64,000 nucleotides of DNA, taken from NCBI GenBank assembly GCA_034670405.1, contig JAXDDX010000049.1:868001-932000 (forward strand), in the 5' to 3' direction. Numbering within the stretch: position 1 is the first letter of the stretch; each line of letters begins with the position of its first letter. Of the stretch, positions 11,759 to 24,200 are shown piece by piece. This DNA comes from Hoplostethus atlanticus. Its lineage: Eukaryota; Chordata; Actinopteri; Trachichthyiformes; Trachichthyidae. The translations under genes and the position numbers were made by a program. The notes below the pieces were generated by a model. It had not been told where the DNA came from. It worked only from the letters and a program-made list of their open reading frames with translations, and ran no database searches.

Positions 11759-14700
11759 CTATAGGCGGAAATACAGACAAAGTGAGATGGCAAATGTTTA
11801 GCAAAGCAAAAATACACCATTGAAAGCCCACATTGGACATTCCATGAAAAAATGGACTAAGTGTTCACAATTTAACCAAGTAGATAACCATCCAGAAAAC
11901 GTGCTGCTTTAGAATCAATTTTCCTTTTCTACATAACATTTTCTTGGTGTCAGCTTGAGCACAGATCATGGGAGCTCATTTAAGGGGGGAAAAAAATCTT
12001 TCTGTGCCACCCCTCATTAGATGGTGCCCAAGGGGGCTGCCTATATTTCCACCGACCACCACTCTCTGTCGGACTGATAATTAATAATTGAATCAGAAGA
12101 TTAGATGTTTGATAACACATTATCTGTAAAGCATGGCCCCACCTGGCACTTGATGAGCATGTTGAAGAAGTCGTCACTGGGTTCCTGGGGATCTCCCTCA
12201 CCCACCAGGTGGCCCAGGTTGTTATGGGTAATCCTCAGGCCTGGAAGGTTACCAACATTAACCCGCTGGTCATCAAGACGGCGACTCTGAGAGCTAGCAA
12301 TCAAATCAAACAGCTCCTCAGTCTGAGGGGAAGTGGTGATTGCAGGATCTAAGCGAGAGAAGAGTGAAAATGTATTTGATACAATCAGTTTTCCAATAAG
12401 ATCAGCTGTCCAGCAGCACAGAGAAATAAACCTAAGACAAATACAAAAGACTTAATTCTACTGAAAGTCACACGTCAAGTGCCAAAGTTGCTTAACAATC
12501 TGTACAACTTAGTTCTTGTGCGTCAGAAAAAAATTGAAAGGTAGTGGAAATCTCTCGGGGCTCAGATTTTCTTAAAATAGTGTAGAAAAAAAGGACTACA
12601 AAGTGAATACTGTTCCCTCTTATGCTTTAAGGCACTTTAATAAACTAAGCTTCCAACCAACCTAACATCTCATTTAGGGATGACATGGAGTTAGCAGCAC
12701 CCTCTCCGTTGTCTCCGTTCTGTGGCTCATCAAGATCGCAGCGCTGGTCATCCATGCGGCTGCTCTGGAACTTGCTGAGGAGGTCAAAGAAGCAGTCTTC
12801 ATCGGAGGGATCACGGCCTAGCTTCTGAAACAAAAACAACAAATCAGTACAAAACTCTCATCCTCATTCATCCAATACCCCAGCACACATAGGCATAATA
12901 GCATAGGTCATGCACAACTGCAATGGGTCAATGGTTCATGAAAGAGAATGTGGTTCATTGAGCTTTTACTGAACTGCACAATAGTTTATGTTACCTGATT
13001 TTTTAAATGGCCTTTATGAGGGACACAATGAGGTTTTTCAAGATCGCAAGTTTATGGCAGAGAAAAAATAATGTGATCCAACTCCTGTGGGATGGCCTTC
13101 CTGGAGAGAACACCTTAACCTAGATATTCAAGGTGGTACAATCTCACACATAGTGTGAGATAGTGTAGAGTAAAAATAAGTACAATGGCCCACATGGTGG
13201 TAACCTCTAAAAATCCTCTGTCAATATCAACAGAAGCCATAGACTGCACTTTGAGACATCCAGTCAACCTTTTTATTTTATATGTTCAATATAAGTGACA
13301 TTTCTGTTTGTGTGTGTCCATAAATATAAGCTTTCAGTTGTGTTTTAAAACAAAATACTTTACTAATTGTATTTCCTCCAGCGTGGCATTCCAAATTTCA
13401 AGATCACCTTTTATTTTTTTATTTTATTTTACCTTTGACTTTGGTCAAATAAAATAAAAAAGTTGGAAGTCACTTCAACGCAAAAAATATATTAATTGCT
13501 TAGTAGGCACAAACAATAAGACATTTCAGCATTTCAACTTAACTACAATTCTGTTCATAACCAACATAAGATAGGAATCTTTTGATTGCTGTTGACAGCA
13601 CATATTACCATCATTTTACATCCTATGCACCATTCTCAGACTACAGTCTACCAGGATAAATCAACAACATTCACTATATTGGAAAAACAGCATGTGATGC
13701 CTACGCATCAACAGCAACATATTGAGGAAGGTAAATGGAGGACAGGGCAAGAAGAGTCAAAGGAGACATCACAGATCAATAGAGGCTGACGCCCCCTTAA
13801 AAAGGCGCTTTGATCATACAACAACACTCAACAACACTCCCCTCCCCCCACCTTGACACCACCAACCCCAAGTAAAACTATTCCATGATACATTTAACAC
13901 TATCTACTAGATACCAGCAAAATAACATTGTGTACAGCATGATTGTGAAGTAGGTCAGCAAAGACAGACGGACTTTAGTAAGTCCCGGTCTTTTTTTGCA
14001 ACGTTTGTATTGGAAAATTCAAAGTGTGTTTCAAACAAACAAAAAAAACAGCTTTGTTTTGTTTGAAGTCGCTTTGGATAAAAGCGTCTGCTAAATGACT
14101 GTAATGTAATGTAATGTAATGAAGCACAGCTTTAAACAAGCTTTTACTTGACACAAAATGTGCCTCAACTCCCTGGCAAACTGAATAAGATATACCCAGG
14201 CAGACATGCAGGTCAAAAAATCTAAAGGAAAAAACAGATACTAACCTCTAGCATTCTTCCTATCATGTTGTTATTCAAAGAATAAGTGAAGCATCTTACC
14301 ACAGGCACCTCTTCTTCCCCTCTCTGTCCTACTACTATCTCTCGTTTCTCTCTGAGCACTCTCCCCTCTTGGTATGTCCACACGGCTGGCTGACAACCCC
14401 CCTCCCTCCCTTTTACCCACCACTTTCCATGGTTCTCTCTACTCCTCTGCTCTATATGACCCCCTCCCTCTCCTCTTTTCTCCTCCTATATCCTCCCTCT
14501 ATTCCAGCCTTGCTTTAATTTCTACCATCTACTCTCTCCTGCTCACCCTCCCTCTCTCTCTTTCTATCTCACTCACTCTTTCGCTCTGTGTCTCTCCTGC
14601 AAGCCATCTTTGTCCCAGCTGTAGCCTGTTCTCCCACTGTGGGAAAACAACTCATTATGGGGAGCAAGGGGAGGCGGGGTAGGGTGGTGGTGGGAGGCGG

Positions 14701-15212
14701 GGGTTCTCTGATCAAGGTCACATTGTCAGCAGAGAGAAGGCTTGGGGGACAAAAAGGGAGGAGGAGAGAAAGGGATGGGAAAGAGAGGTGCAGGGGTACA
14801 GCTACGAGTAAGTTGCATGCCATCATGGGCACCCAGCACACATACTCAACTACTAGAAAATGACAAGAACAATCACTGTCAACCCTCAACTATCCAAAGA
14901 CCCATGTGAACATACATTTAGGGGCTTTACTGATACTGAAACAATCTAATTTTCTCAGCAATGAATCCATCCAAAGATAAGCAGCCCATTTGTGGTCCTA
15001 TTCTGCATCAACAAAAGGTCCATGTGATTGTCATTGATTTGTCCTCTAATCAGCTGAGACTTATCACGGCTTCTGTCCTCTCTCCTTGGCCCCTTGGTCT
15101 CTGTCTGGATCTCCTCGCCTCACTCTGGCTATTGTCCAATTACTCAAGTAGGCCACAGGGACAGAACAAGTGAGAAAAGAAAGTACGATGACAAGAGAGA
15201 AAGTTGTGTGTC

Positions 15213-15252
<40 letters not shown>

Positions 15253-18200
15253 GGAGGGTGTGAGTGTGTGAAAGAAAGAGAATGTGGGAGGGGAAAAGGG
15301 TTCCTCCTACATGTTATCACCATTGCTATATGAAGCAGAGCCTCCGATTTGTGCCTTCAATCCTCTCTCACAATGTGGTACATGAAACGTCCATCAATGT
15401 ACACAAAAGCTTTCATTATTGCCAGGTTTCCTTATCATGCTCATTGTGAGCCTCACTTAAGACACCAGAAGACATGAAAAAGACATGCTTTCATTCCAAC
15501 AGGCTGTCCTGTTAAATAACAGCTATTAGCTTTGAATGTTTTTTTTCCAGTCTCTTGCGATACAGCTCAGTGACGTCCTGTCTCATTTAGCATTGCAGCC
15601 TGCTGTTAACAACAATTAGCAACAGGACACATAATTGGGTGCCTTCAGGACCAAATCGGAGCAAGTCATAGCAATTTCCTTAGGGGGCACGTACTTTTAG
15701 GGACACAGCAGTGGTTAAATGGCATCTTTATGCATGGTTAAGAATGTGGTTCATAGTAATTGGAGTGTTGGCATTTGAAAAGAAACCTTTAGACCCATGC
15801 TGATTTCACATAGTGCTGTTGAAAGAAAATGGAGATGTACTACAGAGAAAATGGAGATGTTAAAAACATGGAGCCTATTGATAAATATATCAACTTTCCC
15901 CACGGGCAATTTCCCTGTCTAGTCTAATATGAAGTAGATATTTAACAAAGATCTCATTTTCTCTCATTTTCTCTTTAAACCAGAAACCCTGAGCACATTT
16001 TGGACAGGGGGTGGAGTGATGGGAATGAAAAAGGAAATGACTTGTCAAATTCATGAATGTAGCTAACTAGTAAGATCCCTTTGATGCTGTCTATGAGAAC
16101 CTGTTTCCTGGGCGCCTAAACTTTGTTAAACCCATTACATCTTTTGCCAGGTGGATGCTCACTGATTGAATAAAGAGGCTATCAGGGGGGAATGTGAGTT
16201 AGCGACTAAGGATAATGCTTTTTGCTGGAACACTTTAATACTCTGAAGGAAGCGTGAAATTTCATTTGGAGCTTAATCAATTATGGGCCGCACAGAGATC
16301 ATTTCTAATGTGTGCAAAGATCAAAGTCTTTGTCTTTGGCCCTACTATCAACCGAGGCTGTTCACAAAACACAGACTTTGTAATAGATGTCTTCAATTGT
16401 GGGCTGATGAGTGCTTGAATTATGATACCTGCATTCTTGGTAATTGGGCATGTAATGGGTAATTACTATGAATGCGTGTAAGAGTACATAAAACATCACT
16501 CCAATTTTGTTCTTGATTATTAGCACAAATTCAGCTATTTAAATTAATTTCAATTTTTTTTATTTTATGGGGGAAAAGTTACTTGATATGAATGTGAATT
16601 GTGAATTATATGCAACAGTTCAAGGGGCATAAAATGATATCAAATAATTACCACGATGTCTATGGGTTAGAGTAAGGGGTTAATAATGTAGTAAAACTAT
16701 TGCAACTCACTGGCACTGGAGGCGGGACTTGCACAGTGATGTCATCAGTGTCTACGGGAGAGTCCAACCACTGCCTTTCATCCGATGATTGACTGTCAGG
16801 ATAGCCTTTCCTTTTACCCGGCTGTGACAGCTGACTCTTGGATCTCCTGGATATACTTTCCAAGTCTTGGCTGTCTCCATTCTGCAGTAGAAGATTAGAT
16901 TGGGATTTAAAACCATTTACTATTTGGAGAGAAGTGCTAGGCACTACCACTTTACAGGCACTCCCCTTGGAGTGTCATACTGAAAAATGTTAAGAAAGAG
17001 AAATCACCTTATCTGAAGGGTACTTCCACAATTCTACACTGTCCATGCTGTTTCTCTTGGTGAATTTGGGTCTTGCTCCTACAAAAAAACATGAAACATT
17101 ACATTACAGGACATTAAAACAAGGTTTAGTTAACATTTTCTCTCATACAGTTTAATCTGAAACCTTTACATGGGGTGATTCAAGCATGCAAGCTTTCCTT
17201 GTTTCCTTTTTTCTGCAAAAGCCTGTCATGTCAGCAGTTGTCCCATGATGTTTGGTGAGGATATGAGGTTTAGTCAGACAACCAGGCAAACAGTCTGAAT
17301 AAGGAGCTCTTTGCCAGCTCTTCACCCACGAGGGAAATGTAGGACCTGGGTATGAGTTTCTGCCTGGAGGAGGGTTCATGGAAACAATCATCGCACAACG
17401 GTCTTATGTGAGAGATGAGACAAGATTGCGCACGTGCTTGTGTTATATGCATGTGGTATGTGTCCCCGTTCATGTAACTTGGTGGGGCATTTGAGGGGAG
17501 AATGCATCCCTCTTCAAAACAAAAACAGTGAAATCCACCCACGTTAATGTTTGAGGTAATGAAAGCTTAACCCTTATTATTCTCTCTCAAAACTGAAAAA
17601 TCATCATCATATATTTGTATAGGTCTTAACAAATCAGTCCTGCATTTAATCCATGTTGAAAATGGATGATGTTTTAGCAATAAATTATCTACCTGGGGCT
17701 TCCTTGATATATTAAGACTTTATATTAGCTTTTTGTAATTTTTTTGTAACTACGCACAATGTTCACCCAGCCTTGCTATTGAGTATTTGTTTAGTGTGCT
17801 GAATGGAGAAAGTAACCATTTGTTAGAAAAGGTTGGTTCAGCTTGCCCGATAAATGTACACACCCATTGCTTTCTCTCAAATGTAACCTCACTTCCTTCT
17901 ACTTTTAAATGCATCGTCTGCGTTATGTCTGTCTCACACTTAATTGGGCCACCTTGTGTACACATACTCTTTGCTTGCTCTTGCCCAGACGTGCTATTTT
18001 TGTCAAACATAGTAATAAAAAGAGTAAAATGTATACACATATACTTTTGATGTGGATTTTACTCTCTGTTGTGTTCAGTACCTTTTCAGTGATAGAGAAA
18101 TATCCATTTACTAAATAGCTCAATGAACGCTCAGTATTCTATGGCTATTGAGCAACTTCAAGTAAGCTATGAGACGGGAGTGCAAGCACAGCACCAAGTC

Positions 18201-21200
18201 AGTCTCTCCTAACCACAGTTTGCAGTGGGTCTGCTCCAAATAGACAGGTCCCAGTTTCAAATAAACATTCACACACACACACACACACATCAAACATTTC
18301 CACCTGCCACACCCTTTCCCTCACATCATGGAGAAGACGCAGTGGCCTAAAGTGACCTAAAGGCATCAGTCTGGTTTCTGGTCTCCATTCTATCTCAAAC
18401 ACACCACAGTTGGCCCGTGCATCATCTATCATTCTCAAATTCACATCTACTGTATGATAAACATGTAGTTCATCATACAAAATAAACACAAAATCTTTGG
18501 TCTATGTGAAATATAACATTCTGTATAGTACACCACTTTGGCTACAATCTGTAGCAGGATAATTGTACATGAGGAGAGATGTGAACGTCATTACAGCAGT
18601 CCATCCAAACCTACATAGATAGACAGATGCACAAAGCACAAACTCTATAGCTTTCTTTATGCTATGGAGTTTAGGACCATTTGTACAAGGGATACATGGA
18701 TATGTGACTTTTAGATGAGAAACAAATTCAATCTACAATATATCTGACGAAATGAATTCAGCAGATATTAATGGTAACTATCAGGGAAGCTCTTTACAAT
18801 ATGCAGTGAAAGCTTTTCAACAGCACTCATACATTTTGAATGATATGAATGAATTAAATGAATTGACATTGGGTATCACATCATCTAAAGAACTGTAATT
18901 AGTGGTAACAGTGAAAATGAAGTGTTTAAACGACACAATAATATTAAACGGTTTGCGGTGTCATTCCATTTGTAGCATCAAATTAGTGCTCTTTCATTCT
19001 ATGAGAGTACCTGACACGCACAAGGACTCTGTGTGTGTGTGTGTATGTGTGTGTGTTTGTGTGTGTGTGCGTGTGCGTGCGTGTGTGCGTGCGTGTGTGT
19101 GTGAGTGTGTGAGTTAGACGTGACCAGACAATACGGCAGTGTAACTACTTGTGGACCAGCACTTAGTTCATCAAAGGCATAATCTTCAATATTTTGATCA
19201 ACTGCTATTGTTAACAATTTTCAGAAAAACACAAGTAGTATTACTCTTTATTTTCTTATCAGCAAATGAGCCATGAATCTCAAGAGGGCCACAAACCAAG
19301 GAATAGGAATGCAATTATTACCCACTACACTAGACAACAGGCTAATGGCATTAGAGTAAAATTGCACTGTGAGGATGTCGAGGATGTCATAGATGTTACC
19401 CAGGTCCTTGCCTTGATTTCTCAGTATATTTTTACTGGCTTGATTGCTTGACTGACTGGCTCAAATTATTGTGTCACACTTTTGTCTCCTCTTTATTCCT
19501 TCCCTAGAAATACCACCATCTACCAATGTTGAGCTACAACATAAGCTATACAAGTATAATGTGAAGACTTAGTGTGCCCAAAGATCAGAGAAATATAGAG
19601 AAAGTCTGTCATACACTAGTGACCCACTTTGCGAGCCTCACCCGCAGCTTTGGATGACCATACAAAGTCGAGGACAGGCAGTTATAAAGATCTTATCCTC
19701 TCACCTTGCATTTCAAACTCTGAACCGCAGGGTGAAAGGTCACTCTCATTGACTCCCAGAACCTCCATCAACTGCTCCACATTCATTCTGGCTGTCAGCT
19801 CTCCATTTCTGTCCCCAATCTGATGGATGGAGAGGAAGAGAGACAAAGGTGCATTTTTTTACCAAAGAATGGTAAAATGACTCATACAGAAAACTGTGCA
19901 GAGAGCACTTGATGTACTGCATTACCACACATGCATAAAAAATCCAAGTCCATGCACTAGTGTGGATTTTAATAAAAAAGTCTTTAGATCGAGATGGGCT
20001 ACAACATTAAAAACAACAGCTACGAGTATCGGTAATCTGCCTTAGATTGCCGATATGTGCCGCTTCTGCTGATATGTGTAGGTACAAATTGCCGATATAC
20101 ATTTGTGGTCATAATTCATACTTTTTGCTTAATGGTAAAATTGTTTTTCTGTGAACATGTCTCACCTCTTTGGAGATGTCCAGGTGCTTTCGGGCATAGT
20201 GGAGAGCTTGTCTGTGGTTCCCTAAAGACACATAGGCATTTCCCAGGCTCCAGCAGGCACGGCCCTCTCCAACTCTATTGAAACATGAAGGCACACAAGC
20301 ACACACACATACTAACTTCTTTTCCAAAATAAAATAAAAACGTATGTGTGTATATGTATATCCGTTTGTGTGTGTATGCATGTGTGTATGCATTATGTAC
20401 TGCTCATCCTACCTATCAGTAAGCTCCTGGGCTATGAAGAGGTGTTTGAGGTGATAGTCTATGGCCCTCTCATACTGCTGCAAAAGAGTGTAGGTGTTGC
20501 CCAGGCTATAACAGGCCTGAGCCTCCATCACCTGGTCTCTCAGCTGCCTAGACAACTGCAGGGTTTTCCTATAGACAGGTAGACAGAGGGATCAATGAGA
20601 AAAGACGAGTGAAGGAAAGACGGGGTGGAGAGGGTGGCAGTGAGACAAAGTGAGGTGCAAGAGTGTGGAGAGAGGAATCGGAGGTAGGGAGGTGAAAGAG
20701 AAAAAGAGGTTTCATCAAGTATGACAGGGTGGGTGGAGATATAGACACAAAAATGGCGAGAAGATGAGGTGAGAATTTTAGATTCTCATCTCATGCATTA
20801 AAGAGTAATGAAATACAGCCAGATACTTTAGAAAAATGCCAATTTGAGTGAGGGAAGTGAGGGAGTGAGGGAAGAAGGTGGTGTGTCTGTCAAACTAGGG
20901 GATGGAGGAGGTGCGCACCTCTGACACATCCATCAATGTATCTGCCTGTCTCCAGTCGGGGGTGTCAACATGCCTTTTTTAGGCAGTGCAGCAGATCAGA
21001 AAACCGAAGCAGGGCAAGACAAATAAAAACAAATCGGCCTTAAAAGCGGCTTGCTGAAATTATATCTGCAATGTTGAATTTATATCCAGTACATCCAGGT
21101 TTCACCATATAGAAGTCATACAAATATGTTTAAAGGTCAAAAATGTGATTTATCTCTTTAAATCAATGGCTGTGATATTCAATATGTGGCCTCAGTCACT

Positions 21201-24200
21201 CAGACCACATTGGTTCACTTCATCTTCCCACCACTAGATGTCAGAGTGCCCTCTCTCCTCACCTGTAGTACTCTGTGGCTGTGCTGAACTGGCCTAGGAA
21301 TATCAGAGCATTGCCAAGGTTGCTGTAGGCTCGCCGCTCTGCTGCTTTGTCACCAAATTCTTTGGCGATGGACAATCTCTGTGAATGACAGAACATCAAT
21401 GTCAGCCCAACACATGCAGAATCCTGCAACATACTCTGAAGGGTCCTTTAGAAAATGGACAACCAAGTTCAACCCATGACAAACAACTTCCTCGTGTTGT
21501 ACTTGATATCTCTATTTGTGCATTACATTAGTGTTACTATGATACTGTTAAACAGCCATGGATTTCTTACCTGGCGGTGAAACTTGATTGCTTCAACAAA
21601 GTTTCCCAGCAGGTAGTGGGTGTTGCCTAGATTACCAAAGGCCCTCCCCTGGGCAGCCCGGTCACCAAGTTCTTTGACCAAACACAAGTTCATCCTACAG
21701 AGAGATGAGTAGATACACTTACTAAGATAACCTAGTAGCTAGTAAATGAAGTTACAGTAGGGTCGTTAGCACAGTGGTACATAATATATTATATTATATA
21801 ATATAAAGTATTTTAGTTATCACTGCACTTTCTTGTCAAAGACTGCTCCTATGGGCTGTGCGCTTTACTCTGTAATGTGTACAGTACAGTACATACATTC
21901 ATGTTAACAACAGCCTGAAGACAGTAGTTATACCAAATAATGAAGCTTTCTGTGCATCCACAGGGGTTTGTGTGCACTTCTAATTGCCTTTTACTGCAAA
22001 GGCACTTCAATTTGCACTTTCTGAAATGTAGAGGCAAGCCTCTTCTGTATGATCTTTGGCACTTTCACCTCTTAATGTTAATTGCTCACAGTTAGTAGTG
22101 AATGGGTTTTAATAGGGCCTAGATAATAGCCCAGCGTAATGGGCTATTATTATGGGCTTTTTAAATATTTATTTATCCAGGGAAAGCAGAGTGTGTGATT
22201 TTTCAGCACCGCCCTGCTTCACATTCATAGAGATAGACACATTCCCACCTGGGAGTTTTCCAATACAACCACAGTTGTCTACAGTGCCTTTAGAAAGTAT
22301 TCAGAAAGTATTCATTTTAGGGCATAGATCTGGGGAAGGGTGTGAAGCAATTTCTTAAGTGTTGGGAGTTCACAAGAGCACATTACACTCTATGATTAGG
22401 AAATGTAAAAGACTACTAGCCACACTCTTCCTAGAGCTGGTTGTTGGACCAAAATGAGCACCCAAGGTTGTAATGGGAAGATCTTGCAATGGTCAGTCAA
22501 GAACTTCACAAATCTGGGCTGTATGGTAGAGTGCCCAGAAGGAAGCCAATCATGAAAAACGGCACATGACAGCCATCTGGAGATGTAAAAAGGCATGTAA
22601 AACTAGACACAGCTTATCACCCATCTAACAGCATCCCTACCATTAAGCATATCAGATCTCCATATGATTGTGACCTTTCCATCTATCCCCTGAGCCTGCC
22701 TGCCTGCCATGCCCCTTAATATGTCAACATATTTTTCTCATAATTACAAGATTGAGATCATTTTTCTCAAAATAACGAGATGTAACGAGATCACATAATA
22801 ACAAGATTCTGAGAAAAGATTATGATTCATGATTACGAGAAAACAGGCTGAATTTCCACCCCACCCCCAAGTGAATGCAATATGCCTTCATACATCTGAC
22901 CGCTTGAGCAAATCTGCAAGTAAGAGTGGAAGAAAATCCCCAAATCTAGATACAATCTGATACAGATGTATCCAAGAAGAGTCAAAGATGTAATTACTGC
23001 CTACCAAGTTTGAATACTTATCTAAATTACATATTTCTGTATTTAATTTTCCACTTTATCATTATGGGGAATTTTGGGTAGATTTAGAAATCAGTTTGCA
23101 ACACCAATAAATGTGGAAAATGTCAAAGGAGTTGAATACTTTCTGAAGGCACTGTATTATTTGTCACTAAGAAGCTCCATTGAAGCAGTTTAGGGTTAAA
23201 AGCCTTGCTCAAGGGAACCTCGATGGAAGATGGGAGGGGACCAGTCAGTTCAGAGTTTTGAACTAGCAACCTGACAGTCACAAACCCGCTTTTCTAACTT
23301 GAGGTTACCGCTGTGTGTGTGTATGTGTGTCTGTACAGTACATTGTAAACAATGCATACTCATAGAAGCCGGTAGCCCTTTGCAGTGTGTCTCTGACTTC
23401 AGGAGGCAGGTCCCCAGGTTCTTGGGCGCAACCCCATAGCTGCTGCTTGCCCTTAGCATGGAACACGTTCCCTATGTTATACAGTGCTCTGGCCTCTCCC
23501 ACCTACAGCCAGACATTGATGGGACATAGAAAAGAAAAGTTAGGCACAGAGAAATATATCTCTGTAGATATGCATGGATGTGGAGTATAAACATTTTAGA
23601 TGTTTTTTTAGATATGTTTGCGTGTGTGTTTATATCTGTGTACATGCATGAGTGCCTGCACTAGTGTGTGCATGCATTCGGGACATGTTACCTTGTCGCT
23701 CTGCTCTTGAGAGATATCTAGGTGTCTCTGGCAGCAGACAGCTGCCTCATCAAAGCGCCCTAACACTTTTAGCGTGTTACCCAGGTTGCCGCTGGCTTTT
23801 CCTTCTCCTATTCTGTCTCCTATTGTCCTGAGAATGGAAAGAAACCCATTTTTGGCAGGCGCTCCCAAAAGCAAATGGAGGGACTTCATTTTATTAGTTC
23901 CAATAGTCATGAAAGCATTGAAATATGGTTCAATGATGAGATTCTGTATGGTATAAGTTTAATTGCCTGCTTCCTTCCTAAGAGCAGGTACCAGCGGTCC
24001 TGCTGGGACTGTAATGTAACAAGGTAAAACTCCCTGGGGTCTTTAATCGCTTCCCTGCTGGAACACTAACTGCACTCCTCTCTGTAGGGGATCGGATTAC
24101 TCATATAAGCTAAATATCCAGCTGATGGTTGGTCATTATAAACTGTATGAAAGCCTCCCTGGGAACAGGCATTGTCATAATAATGACCCAGGAAGTTTTC

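Larger units (their letters stand above)
12825..16710 (-). other. gpsm1: gpsm1 intron before the GoLoco exons
   Basis: About 3.9 kb. It holds a SINE-tail-like fragment (14066-14121), a pyrimidine/purine-rich, GC-elevated block (about 14300-14860) and a (GA)n tract (15222-15242). No conserved exon was recognised. In mammals a short AGS3 form starts near this position of the gene, but nothing here proves a promoter. Confidence 0.5.
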
